Below, piece after piece: positions 36,396 to 48,900 of a DNA stretch of 64,000 bases. How positions within the stretch are numbered: the first letter of the stretch is position 1; the number at the start of each line of letters is the position of its first letter. The notes below the pieces were generated by a model, which was not told the DNA's origin, ran no database searches, and saw nothing but the letters and a program-made list of their open reading frames with translations. Origin of the DNA: Gordionus sp. m RMFG-2023 (taxonomy: Eukaryota > Nematomorpha > Gordioida > Chordodea > Parachordodidae); NCBI RefSeq assembly GCF_954871325.1, contig NC_088775.1, positions 11,013,561-11,077,560 of the forward strand, given 5' to 3'. The position numbers were made by a program, and so were the translations under genes.

Positions 36396-38481
36396 TATTA
36401 AATAAGGAGAAAATTCAATTTAGAATAATTTAAATATATCGTCTTTATTTAAAAGTATTACTCCACCATAATGAGAATGGAAATTATAAAGCTTGAATAT
36501 TTAATCTAGAATGGTTGTTATAGTAATCTGGTTTTTATTTATGTAATTTTAAAAAGAAAACAATACAAGTTATTATATATGAGAAAAACAAGTGATTGTC
36601 AAATGAAAATATATATTTATTTTATATATATATTTTGTTGCCTTAAGATATATAACTGAACTAATAAATATAAATTATTTAAGTATTTAAATATATAATA
36701 GTTTAACTGACATTTTAAATATAAATTATTTAAGTAAGTAATAATATAATAGCGCACATGCGCACATGCGCACATGCAACATGCACTCCCTCCAAAAAAA
36801 ATATAAAAAAATGAATATTGAAATAAAAAGTGAAAGAAACTACAATTTATAGGGAATAAACGCTCACTTGACATGCGAGAGGTAATTTATTTTTAAGAAT
36901 GAAAATATATGTATAAAGGGGAATTGGCACCATAGTTGTACATGATAGTTTTTTATGTAATTACCCTTACAAAAGGTATAAATTACACTATCGATAGGTA
37001 CAATTCACACTATAGGTGGCCAATAAACAATAAATATATTTGGAATAAAATTAATATAATGAAGAAAATTATTTATCAAAAAAAAAACAATCATTAAAAT
37101 ATATGATAAAATTTGGAGATGGTGATAAAAAAAAAATAAGAAAAGCGTATTATCATAGAAAACAATTATAATTAAAGAACCATTATAATCTAATTGAATA
37201 ATTTTGACCTTAGAAAATTTGAATTTCAAATGACATCACTGATCCTCTCAGTGACAATACCCCCACGCCATAATTGATTGATGCTCACATTGACAAAAAC
37301 GGAGTTGCGTAAAGTTAATTCTCAAAATAATCCTTTTAAAATTAAGGTAGTAAATCAAAGTCATTGACATTTCTTTTAAATTTAATGTTATCATCAAAGT
37401 AATTGTCATTGAACAATCAACCGATTCCTATTCGAAGCGATAACGGATTATAAAAAGTTAAAAAATTAACCCTATCTCCTATCTCTTTAGTATTAACAAC
37501 TTCATCCTTCGTAAGCTTTTCAAACTCTTTCATGGGCAAGGATGACACCGGAGAACCAGTATCTATCATAAAAGAAAAATCATAATTATTAACTTGTAGG
37601 TCAATCATAATATCATTAATAAAATTAATTTTATTTCTTGGCCTTAAATTATAAGGGGTTTGTATCATCTCCGTCTTTTTGAAATTGTTGTAATTGCTGT
37701 TGTTGTTGTTGTTTCTGCTGCCGTTGTTGTTGTTGGTGTTGGCCTTAAAAGTCTGCTTGTTCTCTTTCCAAGACGAATAGCCTTGCCAATCGGTTCTATC
37801 CTCTCTTCTCCAAGAATCTTTCTCTACATATGTTTTATTATTATTGATCTCCAAAGATTGAAATTTGACAACAATGTCCTCTATAATATTAATCTCTGTA
37901 GTATTTTCTTCAATCAACCTTGTTTTTAGCTTTTCATTACGACAATTCAACATAAAATGCACCGACAAAAATTCAGGATTGAGCCCCGAACCATACCCTT
38001 TCAGTCTATCAAAAAACACTCTGGAAGACTCAAGTGTGTCCGGTTTTGTATTGAACAACTCCAAAATACGCGTGATCTTTACATCATTCCTATCCTGCAC
38101 CATATTAAATAAGGAGAAAATTCAATTTAGAATAATTTAAATATATCGTCTTTATTTAAAAGTATTATTCCACCATAATGAGAATGGAAATTATAAAGCT
38201 TGAATATTTAATCTAGAATGGTTGTTATAGTAATCTGGTATTTTATTTATGTAATTTTAAAAAGAAAACAATACAAGTTATTATATATGAAAAAAACAAG
38301 TGATTGTCAAATGAAAATATATATATATTTTATATATATATTTTGTTGCCTTAAGATATATAACTGAACTTTTAAATATAAATTATTTAAGTATTTAAAT
38401 ATATAATAGTTTAACTGATATTTTAAATATAAATTATTTAAGTAAGTAATAATATAATAGCGCACATGCGCACATGCAACA
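36396..38481 (-). mobile_element. LTR retrotransposon fossil with paired LTRs
   Basis: Fossil. Long terminal repeats at 38103-38481 and 36396-36781 (about 380 bp, starting TGTTGCATGTGCGCATG on the minus strand) are nearly identical apart from repeat-number differences. ATATT flanks both outer ends (36391-36395 and 38482-38486), a 5-bp target-site duplication. A purine-rich GGAGGGAG lies just before the 3' LTR. The ORF at 37417-38103 looks gag-like with an Asn-rich linker and ends in a retropepsin-like segment (FMIDTGSPVSS). No RT or integrase recognised. Probably Ty3/Gypsy-like, family uncertain. Broken; LTR similarity implies a fairly young insertion. Confidence 0.75.
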
Positions 38482-38499
38482 ATATTAATAAAAATCAAC

Positions 38500-39250
38500 A
38501 TCTTATTATTCATCCCACAATAGATTTAATAAATTAGATATCTTTTCTTCTCTTTTTTTTACGTGTAGGAAAGCTATTTTTTTCTTATTTGAAAAATAGT
38601 TTTCTAGTTAAATTTTTAATACGAGTATATATTTGATATTATTACTATTAAAGTTGTTGAATCTTATGTTGCCATAATATGGTCGAGTCTGCCATGGTTG
38701 TCTAAACTGATGGCTGTAATTATTATCATGATATCTGTTGCTCTCAACATATGGCATCATCTGGGTGTTGTCATATCTAATATTAGTTGGTTTTAGTTCA
38801 TAAACTTTCTTACCTTGTCTTGTTCCATCCAAATGTTTTAGATCGGAGTGTGTATTTTCTTTGATGTCAATCTTATGTATAGAGATGTTACGATGTCTGT
38901 TTCGTCTAATTCTTTGCCTACCTTTATAATGTCATCTAAAATGAGTAAATCTTTAATTCTGTATTTAATTTCCTTAGAAGAGCTTGATACCTTTATTTTT
39001 TCTAAAACCCTGTCGTAGCCGATAAAGTTGCAGTCCATATTGAGTTGACAAATACGGGTAACCCAATCTAAAAAAACTTTCTCTCTCTTTTTGAACCGCT
39101 GCATTGAATTCGCTAATTTTTTTGTTTCGAATATTGGAAGGCTGTAATAATCTAAGTTTGTTGATGAGTATTGACGATTTCTTAAGATAGGACTCAGTGC
39201 ATATCGATTGTAATTTTGAATGTCATCAGGTAAATTATGAAGGTCGTGGC
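38500..39250 (-). mobile_element. Second LTR-element fossil fragment
   Basis: Fossil. Minus-strand ORFs at 38608-38832 and 38838-39104 resemble gag of an LTR element (LDWVTRICQLNMDCNF; NRYHDNNYSHQFRQPWQ). No LTRs or pol recognised. Broken. The younger element at 36396-38481 sits directly beside or inside it. A 105-bp piece is duplicated at about 39480-39583. Confidence 0.45.
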
Positions 39251-39479
39251 GTTATCCTCATCTGTGCTGTTATTTTTTTTAAAAATAAGTTCAATTTATG
39301 ATATAGTATCATTAGAAACATTAATTTTTTTTATATTCCATAATATTTAATTAATTGAAAAAAAAATTTTATACTTGTTTTTTTTTAAATTATTTTATTT
39401 TTAGAAATATGAAATTATATTTTAATAAAATTTTAATTTACAAAGAAATTTACAAAGATAGCTACTGCCACCATATTAA

Positions 39480-39583
39480 GGTTGTTGAATCTTATCGTGT
39501 CATAATATGGTCGAGTCTGCCATGGTTGTCTAAACTGATGGCTGTAATTATTATCATGATATCTGTTGCTCTCAACAATTACA
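39480..39583. repeat. Duplicate of 38651-38752
   Basis: GTTGTTGAATCTTAT, then CATAATATGGTCGAGTCTGC and CATGGTTGTCTAAACTGATG, are shared almost base for base with the fossil fragment to the left. Confidence 0.85.
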
Positions 39584-39628
39584 AACTACTATTTTATAAG
39601 ATATAATATACCAACTCGAGGTGATGCG

Positions 39629-40201
39629 CAGCGTCTACATGAGCGGGAGGGGTAGGAACAGTTTGCATGCTATTTTTTTGAGGGGGTAGGCTGCTTTAAT
39701 GGGGGTAGGATAAATTTTTTGGGGGGTTATCTATTAAATTTTGAGATGAAATAGGACAAAATTTATTGCTATAAAATTAATACTTTTATTATAGAAATAT
39801 TATAATACAATTATCGACCAAATCTATATATTGTAAACAATTATACACATTGTTTTCCAAATAAAATTTTCTGCTATCCTTTTTAATTTAAAAGGTTTAG
39901 ATATATCAGCAAGCTCATAATGCCATAATAATTAATTCATTGTAAATAATGGAGGTTTTAATTGAATTTATTATCTAAAAAGTATTCTTTATATTCACAA
40001 AATATCGATAGTTGGTAGTAGGGATAGATTAATTTAAGTTATCCTTATAAATTCTCTGAAAAGAGTTTTAATATAATTATAAAGGTGAAAATAATAATAA
40101 AGAGACACCGCCGTCGAAGGTGGCGTAAATTTTTTAGGGGGGTAGGCAAAGGTTTTTGAAGGGGGTTTGCATCCAGTGAAAATCCTGTCATGTAGACGCT
40201 G
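39629..40201. mobile_element. hAT-type non-autonomous element, intact ends and TSD
   Basis: 573 bp with perfect 14-bp terminal inverted repeats CAGCGTCTACATGA. The octamer GTGATGCG lies directly outside both ends (39621-39628 and 40202-40209). Both subterminal regions are G-rich on the plus strand (GGGGGTAGG motifs). No transposase sequence. A decayed relative lies at 14679-15300. Confidence 0.92.
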
Positions 40202-40273
40202 GTGATGCGACAAATATAAAATCTTAATTGCTTTCAATATATCACTCTGGTTAAATATTTAATATCTAATATG

Positions 40274-41699
40274 TAGTGTTGTAAACGTTGAAAAATATGA
40301 TGAACGGCCTTTTATTTTTGACGAACTTTGAACTTGAACGCGTTCCTTTTTTATGACGAACGTGTTCGAATTTAACGTTCGTTCAATTTTAAAAATATTT
40401 ATTATTTTTATTTATTTGAAGAATTTAATATTTCTGATTTTTTTTAAAAAAAATAATATTTATATTTTTTAATCGGTTGTGTATTTCCTTTTCAAATATC
40501 AATTTTTTTAACACGTAGTTTATTAATTTGAATATTATTGTTTATATTTTAATTTAATAGATTACCATAAGCATTGATATTATTATTTAATCCTCATCAT
40601 CTGATTCTGAAAATCCAAAATCAGATGAATTATCATTACTATGGCCAAATATGATAAATGTTTTACAGTAACATCCTATATTGAAGGAACTAATCCAATG
40701 CTTACCATGTGTAAAATATGGCCAAAAAGTATTATGTTATATAAATCTTCAGGTTCCAATTTAAAACGACATTTGATTTTAATATTTTTAATTTTATTTT
40801 ATATGATATAAACAAGTTAAATCATTAAATTTGAAGTAATAATGCATTTGGGATATTTGACCACAACAATAACGATAGTTATTTTAAAATTAAAAAAATT
40901 AGTGCCCTCAAATATGGCCAACCATTGATAGACGCCATATTAAATGGGATTAATAAAAGGTATGAAACCTATCACTCTCAATTAATTACATATATTTTAT
41001 TTTTTTAAAGATTTGAACATATATATAAGGATCAATATGTTCTTTCTGCAATTATACATCCAGCATTCAAACTTCAATGGCCATGGATAAATCTTCCACG
41101 GAACAAACCTATTAAAAATAAACTTATAGCGTTATTGAAAAAATGCTTTGAAAACCTTAGAGAACTGTTAATTTTGAGATATTCTTTTTTTTTGTCGAGA
41201 CTAGAGAATGGATTGGAGGAGGTTAATTTATCTCAATTTTTTGCAAATAACAAAACAATATGTTTTTAATTAATTCTCCACGTTAAAAAGCTGTTTATTA
41301 AGTATAATACCGCAATCCCCTCATCTTCCACTGTAAACTGCGTTTTTAGTATAGCTAATGCCGTATTAACTGCCAAGTGTTTCTGTCTATCAGATAAATA
41401 TTTTGAAAACAATTGTTATTAAAATTTAATAAGAAAAATTTTTTATATATAAAAATATCTTCTTATTCGCTATATTATATTATATTTTATTTTATTTATA
41501 ATTATATTATCAAAATAAAACTATATTATTTTTTAACGTGGCGTATTACAAAATATAAGTTTATTTATATTTAGTTAAATTTAGAAAAAATTTTTCATAA
41601 AATTTTGAACGCGTTCGTGAACGTGAACGCGTTCTTTTTTTTTGAACATGAACTTGAACGTGAACGCGTTCAATTTTTTTAGAAATGTTTACAGCACTA
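40274..41699 (+). mobile_element. hAT transposon with decayed transposase
   Basis: Ends TAGTGTTGTAAACG and (reversed) TAGTGCTGTAAACA, with perfect octamer duplications CTAATATG at 40266-40273 and 41700-41707. Subterminal GAACGCGTTC palindromes cluster at both ends. Coding relics on the plus strand include SAIIHPAFKLQWPWI (about 41048-41092) and LFIKYNTAIPSSSTVNCVFS followed by LSDKYFENN (about 41290-41410), the hAT dimerisation domain. At 1.4 kb it is too short for a full transposase and is inactive. Confidence 0.88.
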
Positions 41700-41707
41700 C
41701 TAATATG

Positions 41708-42996
41708 GCATCCTTTCCATGTAAATAACTTAAGGCATTAATATATTAGCATAATTTTTTCCAAAGATTTTTAGTGTTTTTATCAATTTATCTAACATAA
41801 TAAATTCAGATATAAGTTAACATCGTGTGTCATGGCTATTACTGCAAATTTACCAGTATCTATTATTTTTGCGGCAATATAAGTAAGGATTATTACTAGA
41901 GCTGCTGAACGCATATGATTGCATATTTTAGATAAGCAATAATGGTCAACATATATTATTAAATGGAAGATAATCTTTTAGAAATTTAATATCTCACAAT
42001 AATTTTCTCGATTAATTAGCTAGCTTCCATCATATCATCTAAGAGGAAGCTCTAAAGACCATATAATTTTATGATTTGGATTGATCGTTTATAATCTCTT
42101 CTTCAAGAATTGTAGATTTAGTTAGCTCTATAAATTTTTTCTTATTTATCCATTCTATAAAACATTGTCTAAAATGGCATAAGCTAGTTATTTAGTTTCA
42201 TGACCTATTGTCAATGTAAGTTGCTAAGAATTATATTATATTATGTGGTTTTTAAAAACCAATATCAATTGAGGCATATATATGAATTAATTAACCATTT
42301 TATGCTGCAATAAATAGATTTTGTATTAAAAATAATATTTTGAGAAATGTATTGTATTGTTTTAATTATTTATATGCTAGTTAATTTTGTATGCATAATA
42401 TAATAAATGACAAAATATGAAATTCAGAATAATTGTTCAGAGTTAGCAAATTTAAAAAAATATTTTAATATAAAACCCTGGCAAACACTAGGCAAACGGG
42501 GCGAAGGCCCGCAAATTAGGGGGTTTGGGGGCTTTGCCAACTACCCATATATTTTTTTTAGTTCAGACCCCTCAGATAGTAAAGGCTAGCGACGCCCCTG
42601 TTTTGTCATGTTAAAATCTGACATATCATGAGTTAACAAAATAAAAATTTATAAACTAGCTATTGTAACATTCTAATAGTTAATTTTAATACTGCCAAAG
42701 GAAGTGCTGAATGTATATGTATTAAATATTTTTTTTAGTGTTTTAAAATTTTCTGATGTGTTATGAAAGCTATGCCTTGGTTAGAATATCCTGAATATTA
42801 AATTTATAGTAATTTCCTTTTATAGGTATCAAGTTTTACACTAAACATTTATATATGATAAATAAATATTTATTATATTGCAAGCGAAATGTTTTTGTTA
42901 AAAGTATGATTATGATTTATTTTGCATTCGTTCATCTACTAACTTTCAGCAAAAAGGTCTCAAGAATGAATACAGTCCTTATTTGATTATAGAATT
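41708..42996. other. Upstream region of the SEC14L gene, no other gene seen
   Basis: A GC-richer patch at 42475-42600 (GGGGCGAAGGCCCGC; TCAGACCCCTCAG; GCGACGCCCCTG) looks like the end of a transposon with GGGGCGTCGC-type terminus. No promoter element could be assigned with confidence. Confidence 0.35.
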
Positions 42997-45900
42997 ATGG
43001 TGCAAACATATCAGGCACCTATAAGGATATACCATTATCCATTTGAAATAGTGATGCAGGTTTGAAATTTGAATATAGATGTATAAACATACTTATATTA
43101 TTTATGATTTAGGCATATGAAAAAAGATTTCCATCATGTGAACTTATACCTGTCTTTGTTGATAGTGAAATATTGGATGAATCTTACGATAAAGAAGGGA
43201 ATGTCAAAATAACAAAAAGACGATGCAAACTTAAAGTTGATGCTCCATATTTACTAAAAAAGGTTAACTGTCCAACTTCAAATACATTATTTATTATTAA
43301 ATATTTTAAAAAAATCTATACAGACGCATTATTTATTGAATTTATTAATGTATAATCTGTATTTTTTTTATAAAATGTAAATTTGGTATATATTTAAGCT
43401 TGTTACTTAATATTTTGAATTATAAATATTTACTATAATTAAAAAATTTAATTGTGGACTTTGTTTCAAAGTAATTATATAATATATATTATAAAAATAT
43501 ATTCAGATAATTGGCATGGAATTTGTTTATTTTATCCAAATCAACCATTTGGATTATAAATCAAAAATATTAAAAATTGAAGCTTACAATGAAAGCTTTT
43601 CAACACGTGTTACAATGTCAGAAATATGCTATTATAAGGTAAATGCCTGTATATAAATAAAAATATATTTTGGAATCACAAGGTTCACCCACAAAATGTT
43701 AACTGGACTTGCTTTGAACAAGAAGCTACTTTAAATATTATGTCATTCTTCAATTTTGAATCTATATTGGAAAAAGTTGTAATAAAACAATATATAAATA
43801 GCATTGACAAAGTATCTCATTATTATTATCTTTTCAGATTTATACCTATATTAGGGCAAAGAAATATTGATGCATTTTATAAAATATATGGGCCTTGATA
43901 AAAAAGGGTCTCACTATAATACAAATAAAATATCAGATTCAGTATTAAATAATAGTATAGAAAATTCTAGCAAACATAGTCAAGAAATGTTTCAATTTGA
44001 CCAACATTGTAATTATTTTAACTAAAAATTTTTGTTATATTACATGAGCAAGGATTGTAAATAATCATTTTATAACTTGAGAAAGATATTAATTATATAT
44101 TTTTCTAAGAAAATGAAGGTTTAGAATGATAAGAAACTTATATGGATAGGAAAGGAATTTGTGATTTTCATTTAATTTAATTTTAAATAATAAAAAGTGA
44201 GTGAAAAAAATTGAGAGAAAAAACAAGGAAAGAAAGACTTAAGATTTTTTTTGCTTATAAATGCTGTACTATTTTGGGATATGAAATCTTTGAAGATTTC
44301 TAAATTTCTCATTTTTATGTTTCTATAATGTAAGGATGTATAAAGGGCTGGGGGGCACTTTGTCTATAGCCATTTCGCTTATAGAAAGATGTTTCACCTA
44401 ATAAAATATGACATTTTTTAAAATATTTCCTCATTATATAATTTGAGAATTTGCTATTAAATTTTATTTTTTTTCACATTTAGATGAAATAGCATTTTGA
44501 TAATTTGCTAATACTTTTTCTCTATTAATAATAAATTTTCTATTTACTATACATTTGATGATTTATATTATAATTTGAGTATTTGCTAAATTTGGACCAT
44601 TTGGTACTTTTAGCCCAACAGCATTTTGCTAATTTGCTACTACATTTGCTAATAAATTTCCTAGTTTATTATTATATTTGCATAACTTAAATATTTGCTG
44701 TAAGCGCCTTACAAAGTGAATTTTTATGGGCCTCAGCTCAAATAAATTTGCAATCACAAGCACAAATTTTTGTTCCAGCCAGATCTGAGCCCAATTAAAA
44801 AAATTGTAATTTGAGTTTAAATATGATATATAACGTAACTTGTCACAATACAAATCACAACCCCAAGAAAGTATTAATGTGGGAAGGTGGAAATTATGTA
44901 AATAAATAAGTAAAATACGTTAGATGAAAAATAATATGTGATTTTGATTGAGATTTCGACGAAACAAATTTATTATGAGGATATTTCTGATATTTATTTT
45001 TCGGGCCTCGGGTTGGGCTGCCTTTTACGACACCACCCGAGGCAAAAGGCTTTGTCCGAGCCCGAACTAGCCCGTTCAAAATTTTATTTGTTATTAAAGA
45101 CGCTTTTAGGTGAAACGTCATTTTGCTAGTATTTTTACCCATTTACTATTATATTTGTTCAGCGAAACTTCATTTTGCTAATTTTCTAGTATTTTTGCTA
45201 ATTTACTATAAATTTCTCTATTAAATTTGCTCATTTATTAAATTTGGCACTTTTAGGTGAAATAGCTACAGACCAAGGGGCGGTATATAAAGTACACATA
45301 TTGTGAATTTCAGACATTTTTGCCTTTTACTTTTTGACTTAACTCTTAATTTTTTATTTACATTTTTTTATAAAAAAAAATACACAACAGTTCATGGCAA
45401 CTATTGACCGAAATTCATAGGGCAGGTACTCTGTGAATGTTGGTCTTGGTATACTCAAATGATATATATTTTTTAAATTTAAGAGATCATCCTCAGTAAA
45501 TAATTTAAATTTCTTTCTTTTTCTTCTCTTCTCTTCTCTTCTCTTCTCTTCTCTTCTCTTCTCTTCTCTTCTCTTCTCTTCTCTTCTCTTCTCTTCTCTT
45601 CTCTTCTTCTTCTCTTCTTCTTCTCTTCTCTTCTCTTCTCTTCTCTTCTCTTCTCTTCTCTTCTTCTTCTCTTCTTCTTCTCTTCTCTTCTTCTTCTCTT
45701 CTCTTCTTCTTCTCTTCTCTTCTCTTCTCTTCTCTTCTTCTTCTTCTTCTCTTCTCTTCTCTTCTTCTTCTCTTCTCTTCTCTTCTCTTCTCTTCTCTTC
45801 TCTTCTCTTCTCTTCTCTTCTTCTTCTCTTCTCTTCTCTTCTTCTTCTCTTCTTCTTCTTCTTCTCTTCTCTTCTCTTCTTCTTCTCTCTCTCTTCTCTT

Positions 45901-48900
45901 CTCTTCTCTTCTCTTCTCTTCTCTTCTTCTTCTCTTCTCTTCTCTTCTCTTCTCTTCTCTTCTCTTCTCTTCTCTTCTCTTCTCTTCTCTTCTCTTCTCT
46001 TCTCTTCTCTTCTCTTCTCTTCTCTTCTCTTCTCTTCTCTTCTCTTCTCTTCTCTTCTCTTCTCTTCTCTTCTCTTCTCTTCTCTTCTCTTCTCTTCTCT
46101 TCTCTTCTCTTCTCTTAAAAATCCTTATGCCATAATTTATTTTATAATAGATTATTTCTTTTTTTGGAAGAATGAGGGGGGGGGGGTAGGTTATAATCTC
46201 GACATTGACCGATAAGGTGCTTATATTACTAAATAATTAATTATTTATTTTTTCTTCTCATATTTTTACTTGATCAAAGATCTAATCTTCATTAATTTAT
46301 TTTATTTTTGAAATAATATATAAAACCCTTTAGGCACGAAAGATCATCAGGGTTATATTTTATTAACGACTTACCAAAATGAACGATTAAAAAAGCTGAA
46401 AAATATGATTGCCGAAAAATACAATGGAAAGGTTTGTTTTAAAAATTAAGGAACTTTATGCGAATTTTATTTTTGATTGTAAAATAGATTATTTGTTGTT
46501 GGTAATGAATTTTTTTTTAAAAAAGGATTTTTATAAAATACATTTTTAATCGATTCTCTTTTTTTTAGTGGATATATATATTTTATTACGTAATTTACCG
46601 TATTTTTATTTTTAAATTGCTTAATTTAACAAAAAGAGTAATACTAATAAATAATATAAAGATATTAAACAGTTATAAATAGAAGACGGAAACCATAAAA
46701 TTAAAAATATGATTACTGTATTCTATATCCACTTTTAATGATTTTTATAATTATACTTATTCTATTTACACAAAAAAAAATTCGAAATAAATATAAAATA
46801 AATTAAATCATAGCCAATATAAGTAATTGATCTCCCATAAAATTACAAAAAAGTGGAGATGAAATGATCAAATTCTCAGGCCACCTAATGTATTATAAAA
46901 TTAATAACATATGGGGAAGAATATGTTTATTTAAAAAAAAAAATAAAGCAAAAATAGTGATATAAAATAAATAACAGACATTCAGGTCAGGACTAAGTCG
47001 ATAAATGTTCGAAAATCTTCTAATGGAACTTTTAATATACTGCTAGGGCTATACCGATCCACTATTTTTTTTACAGATGCCATTCGATGTTTTCCTATTC
47101 ATACAAACCGATTTGATAACGGATACTCAACCGATATTTAGATCGATTTTTATTTACCATGTATCAATATCACAAAAAAAAATCAAAATTTTCCCATTTT
47201 TGAAATCCAACGTGTCCGATGCTATCGAACACGGGTTAGTTAGGCCGCGTTCAGAGTGTCATCCTATCCGACACGATAACAGCTGATTGATTTTAAAAAT
47301 TTGTTTATGAGATCATTTTTTTCTTTATTAAAATCAATATTTCTTAGATTATTATCACGAATATTATTAAAGATAAAATTAATATTATAATAAGGAAAAA
47401 TTGATTTCATAAACAGATTTAAAAAAAAATTGATTGTTATCCGTGTTGGATCAGATTCCTCTATGAATGCGGCCTTAGACTCGGACAGATCGGGCTCTTA
47501 TTTTAAATATCTAGACTTGAACCTCGACAAAATAAATTTAACAATTTTATTTTTCTAGTGTTTTTCGTAAATAATGTTTGCAGAAAAATAAAAATCAAAT
47601 ATTTTTTCAAATTACACTTCAGTATGTACAATTTTTCCGCCCTCGTTCAAAATAGTCGTACCTTTTTACAACGGTCAAATAAATTTTTTTTATTGGATTG
47701 GATTTTATTTCTTAAATAATTTCGGGTCGGATTGGTCTATTAATCGGATCGGATTGAACCCAGAAAATTGCTCCGAATGCAGGGGCTCTAGTTATATGAT
47801 AATATATATTTATTTTCTGTAGTATACAAGAACGAATATATATATAGTATGTGTCGTATTGGGATCAGAGACCTTCACTGGACCTTCATTGTTTGATCAA
47901 AATTTTTTTTTGGGCCCATGCCAGGCGCAGCCCATATTTAATATTAGAAAAAATTCCCGAGCCCACAATAAGTTTCAAAAATTTTCTTAAGCCCCGGCCC
48001 AAGCCCATACCCAAAAATATATTTATAGAAAAAAGTATTTAAGTGTATTAACCATTTTATTTAGAATACTGAAATTTATTAAGAAAAATATATAAAATAT
48101 AATATTAGGCGCACTCCTGAGCCTATGGGTCGCGTAGTGGCCCGATCCACGAAGGGATTGCCAGATTTATATCATTTAATGGGGGCGATTTTTAAATGTA
48201 AAAAAATCGGATTTTACCGGAAATGTATTCCGGCATATCTAGACCACCTACACCATAAAATTCAGACAATTTCACCATTTAAATGTATTTCAATAGTTTT
48301 AGTAAAGATTATACTGTCTGGATATTCTGTACATGTTGTATTACAATTCCGATAAAATAAAGATTATTTTAAGATTTAAAAATCTCCCTAATATATTTGT
48401 CAAATACAAAGAATAAACCTTCATAAATCGAATAAAAGAATCTACATGATTTTATAATTAATGGGGATTCAGATAATAATTATTGAAATTTTATATAATT
48501 TAACGTATATATTTTATTGGAATAAGAGTATCGCCTCTGATAGCGATACTCTGAGTTAAAATTTTGTTAACTTTCTCTTTATATTTTTTTTATTATTATA
48601 AAATTAAATTATCCAAAGTTTATATAAAATGAAAAAGTGATTTTTACAATTTCGTTAATGAAATAAATTCAGTCATTTACATAAAAATTAATACATCTGT
48701 TAAAATAAATCACTTTACAAATAAAATATACATTAAAAAGTGTACATTACAACACGCCACCCATTATTAAACCCAAGTGTTAGGGGTGATTGATAATATA
48801 TGACCAATAATATACGAAATATAAATACACATCTGACGTTTTTCATTTACTCCAAACTATATATTTAAACATTCCGCTTATTTTAGTGTCTATAAAATTT

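Noticed and set aside
37660-38140. Plus-strand ORFs with poly-Val tract
   Set aside because: Antisense of the Asn-rich linker in the LTR fossil ORF.
43855-44027. SEC14L reading frame ending at the TAA at 44025 as a short PRELI-only protein
   Set aside because: A GT at 44009 gives the exact phase needed for the next conserved exon at 46334 (DHQGYILLTTYQNERLKKLK), so the full-length model is preferred; a short isoform stays possible.
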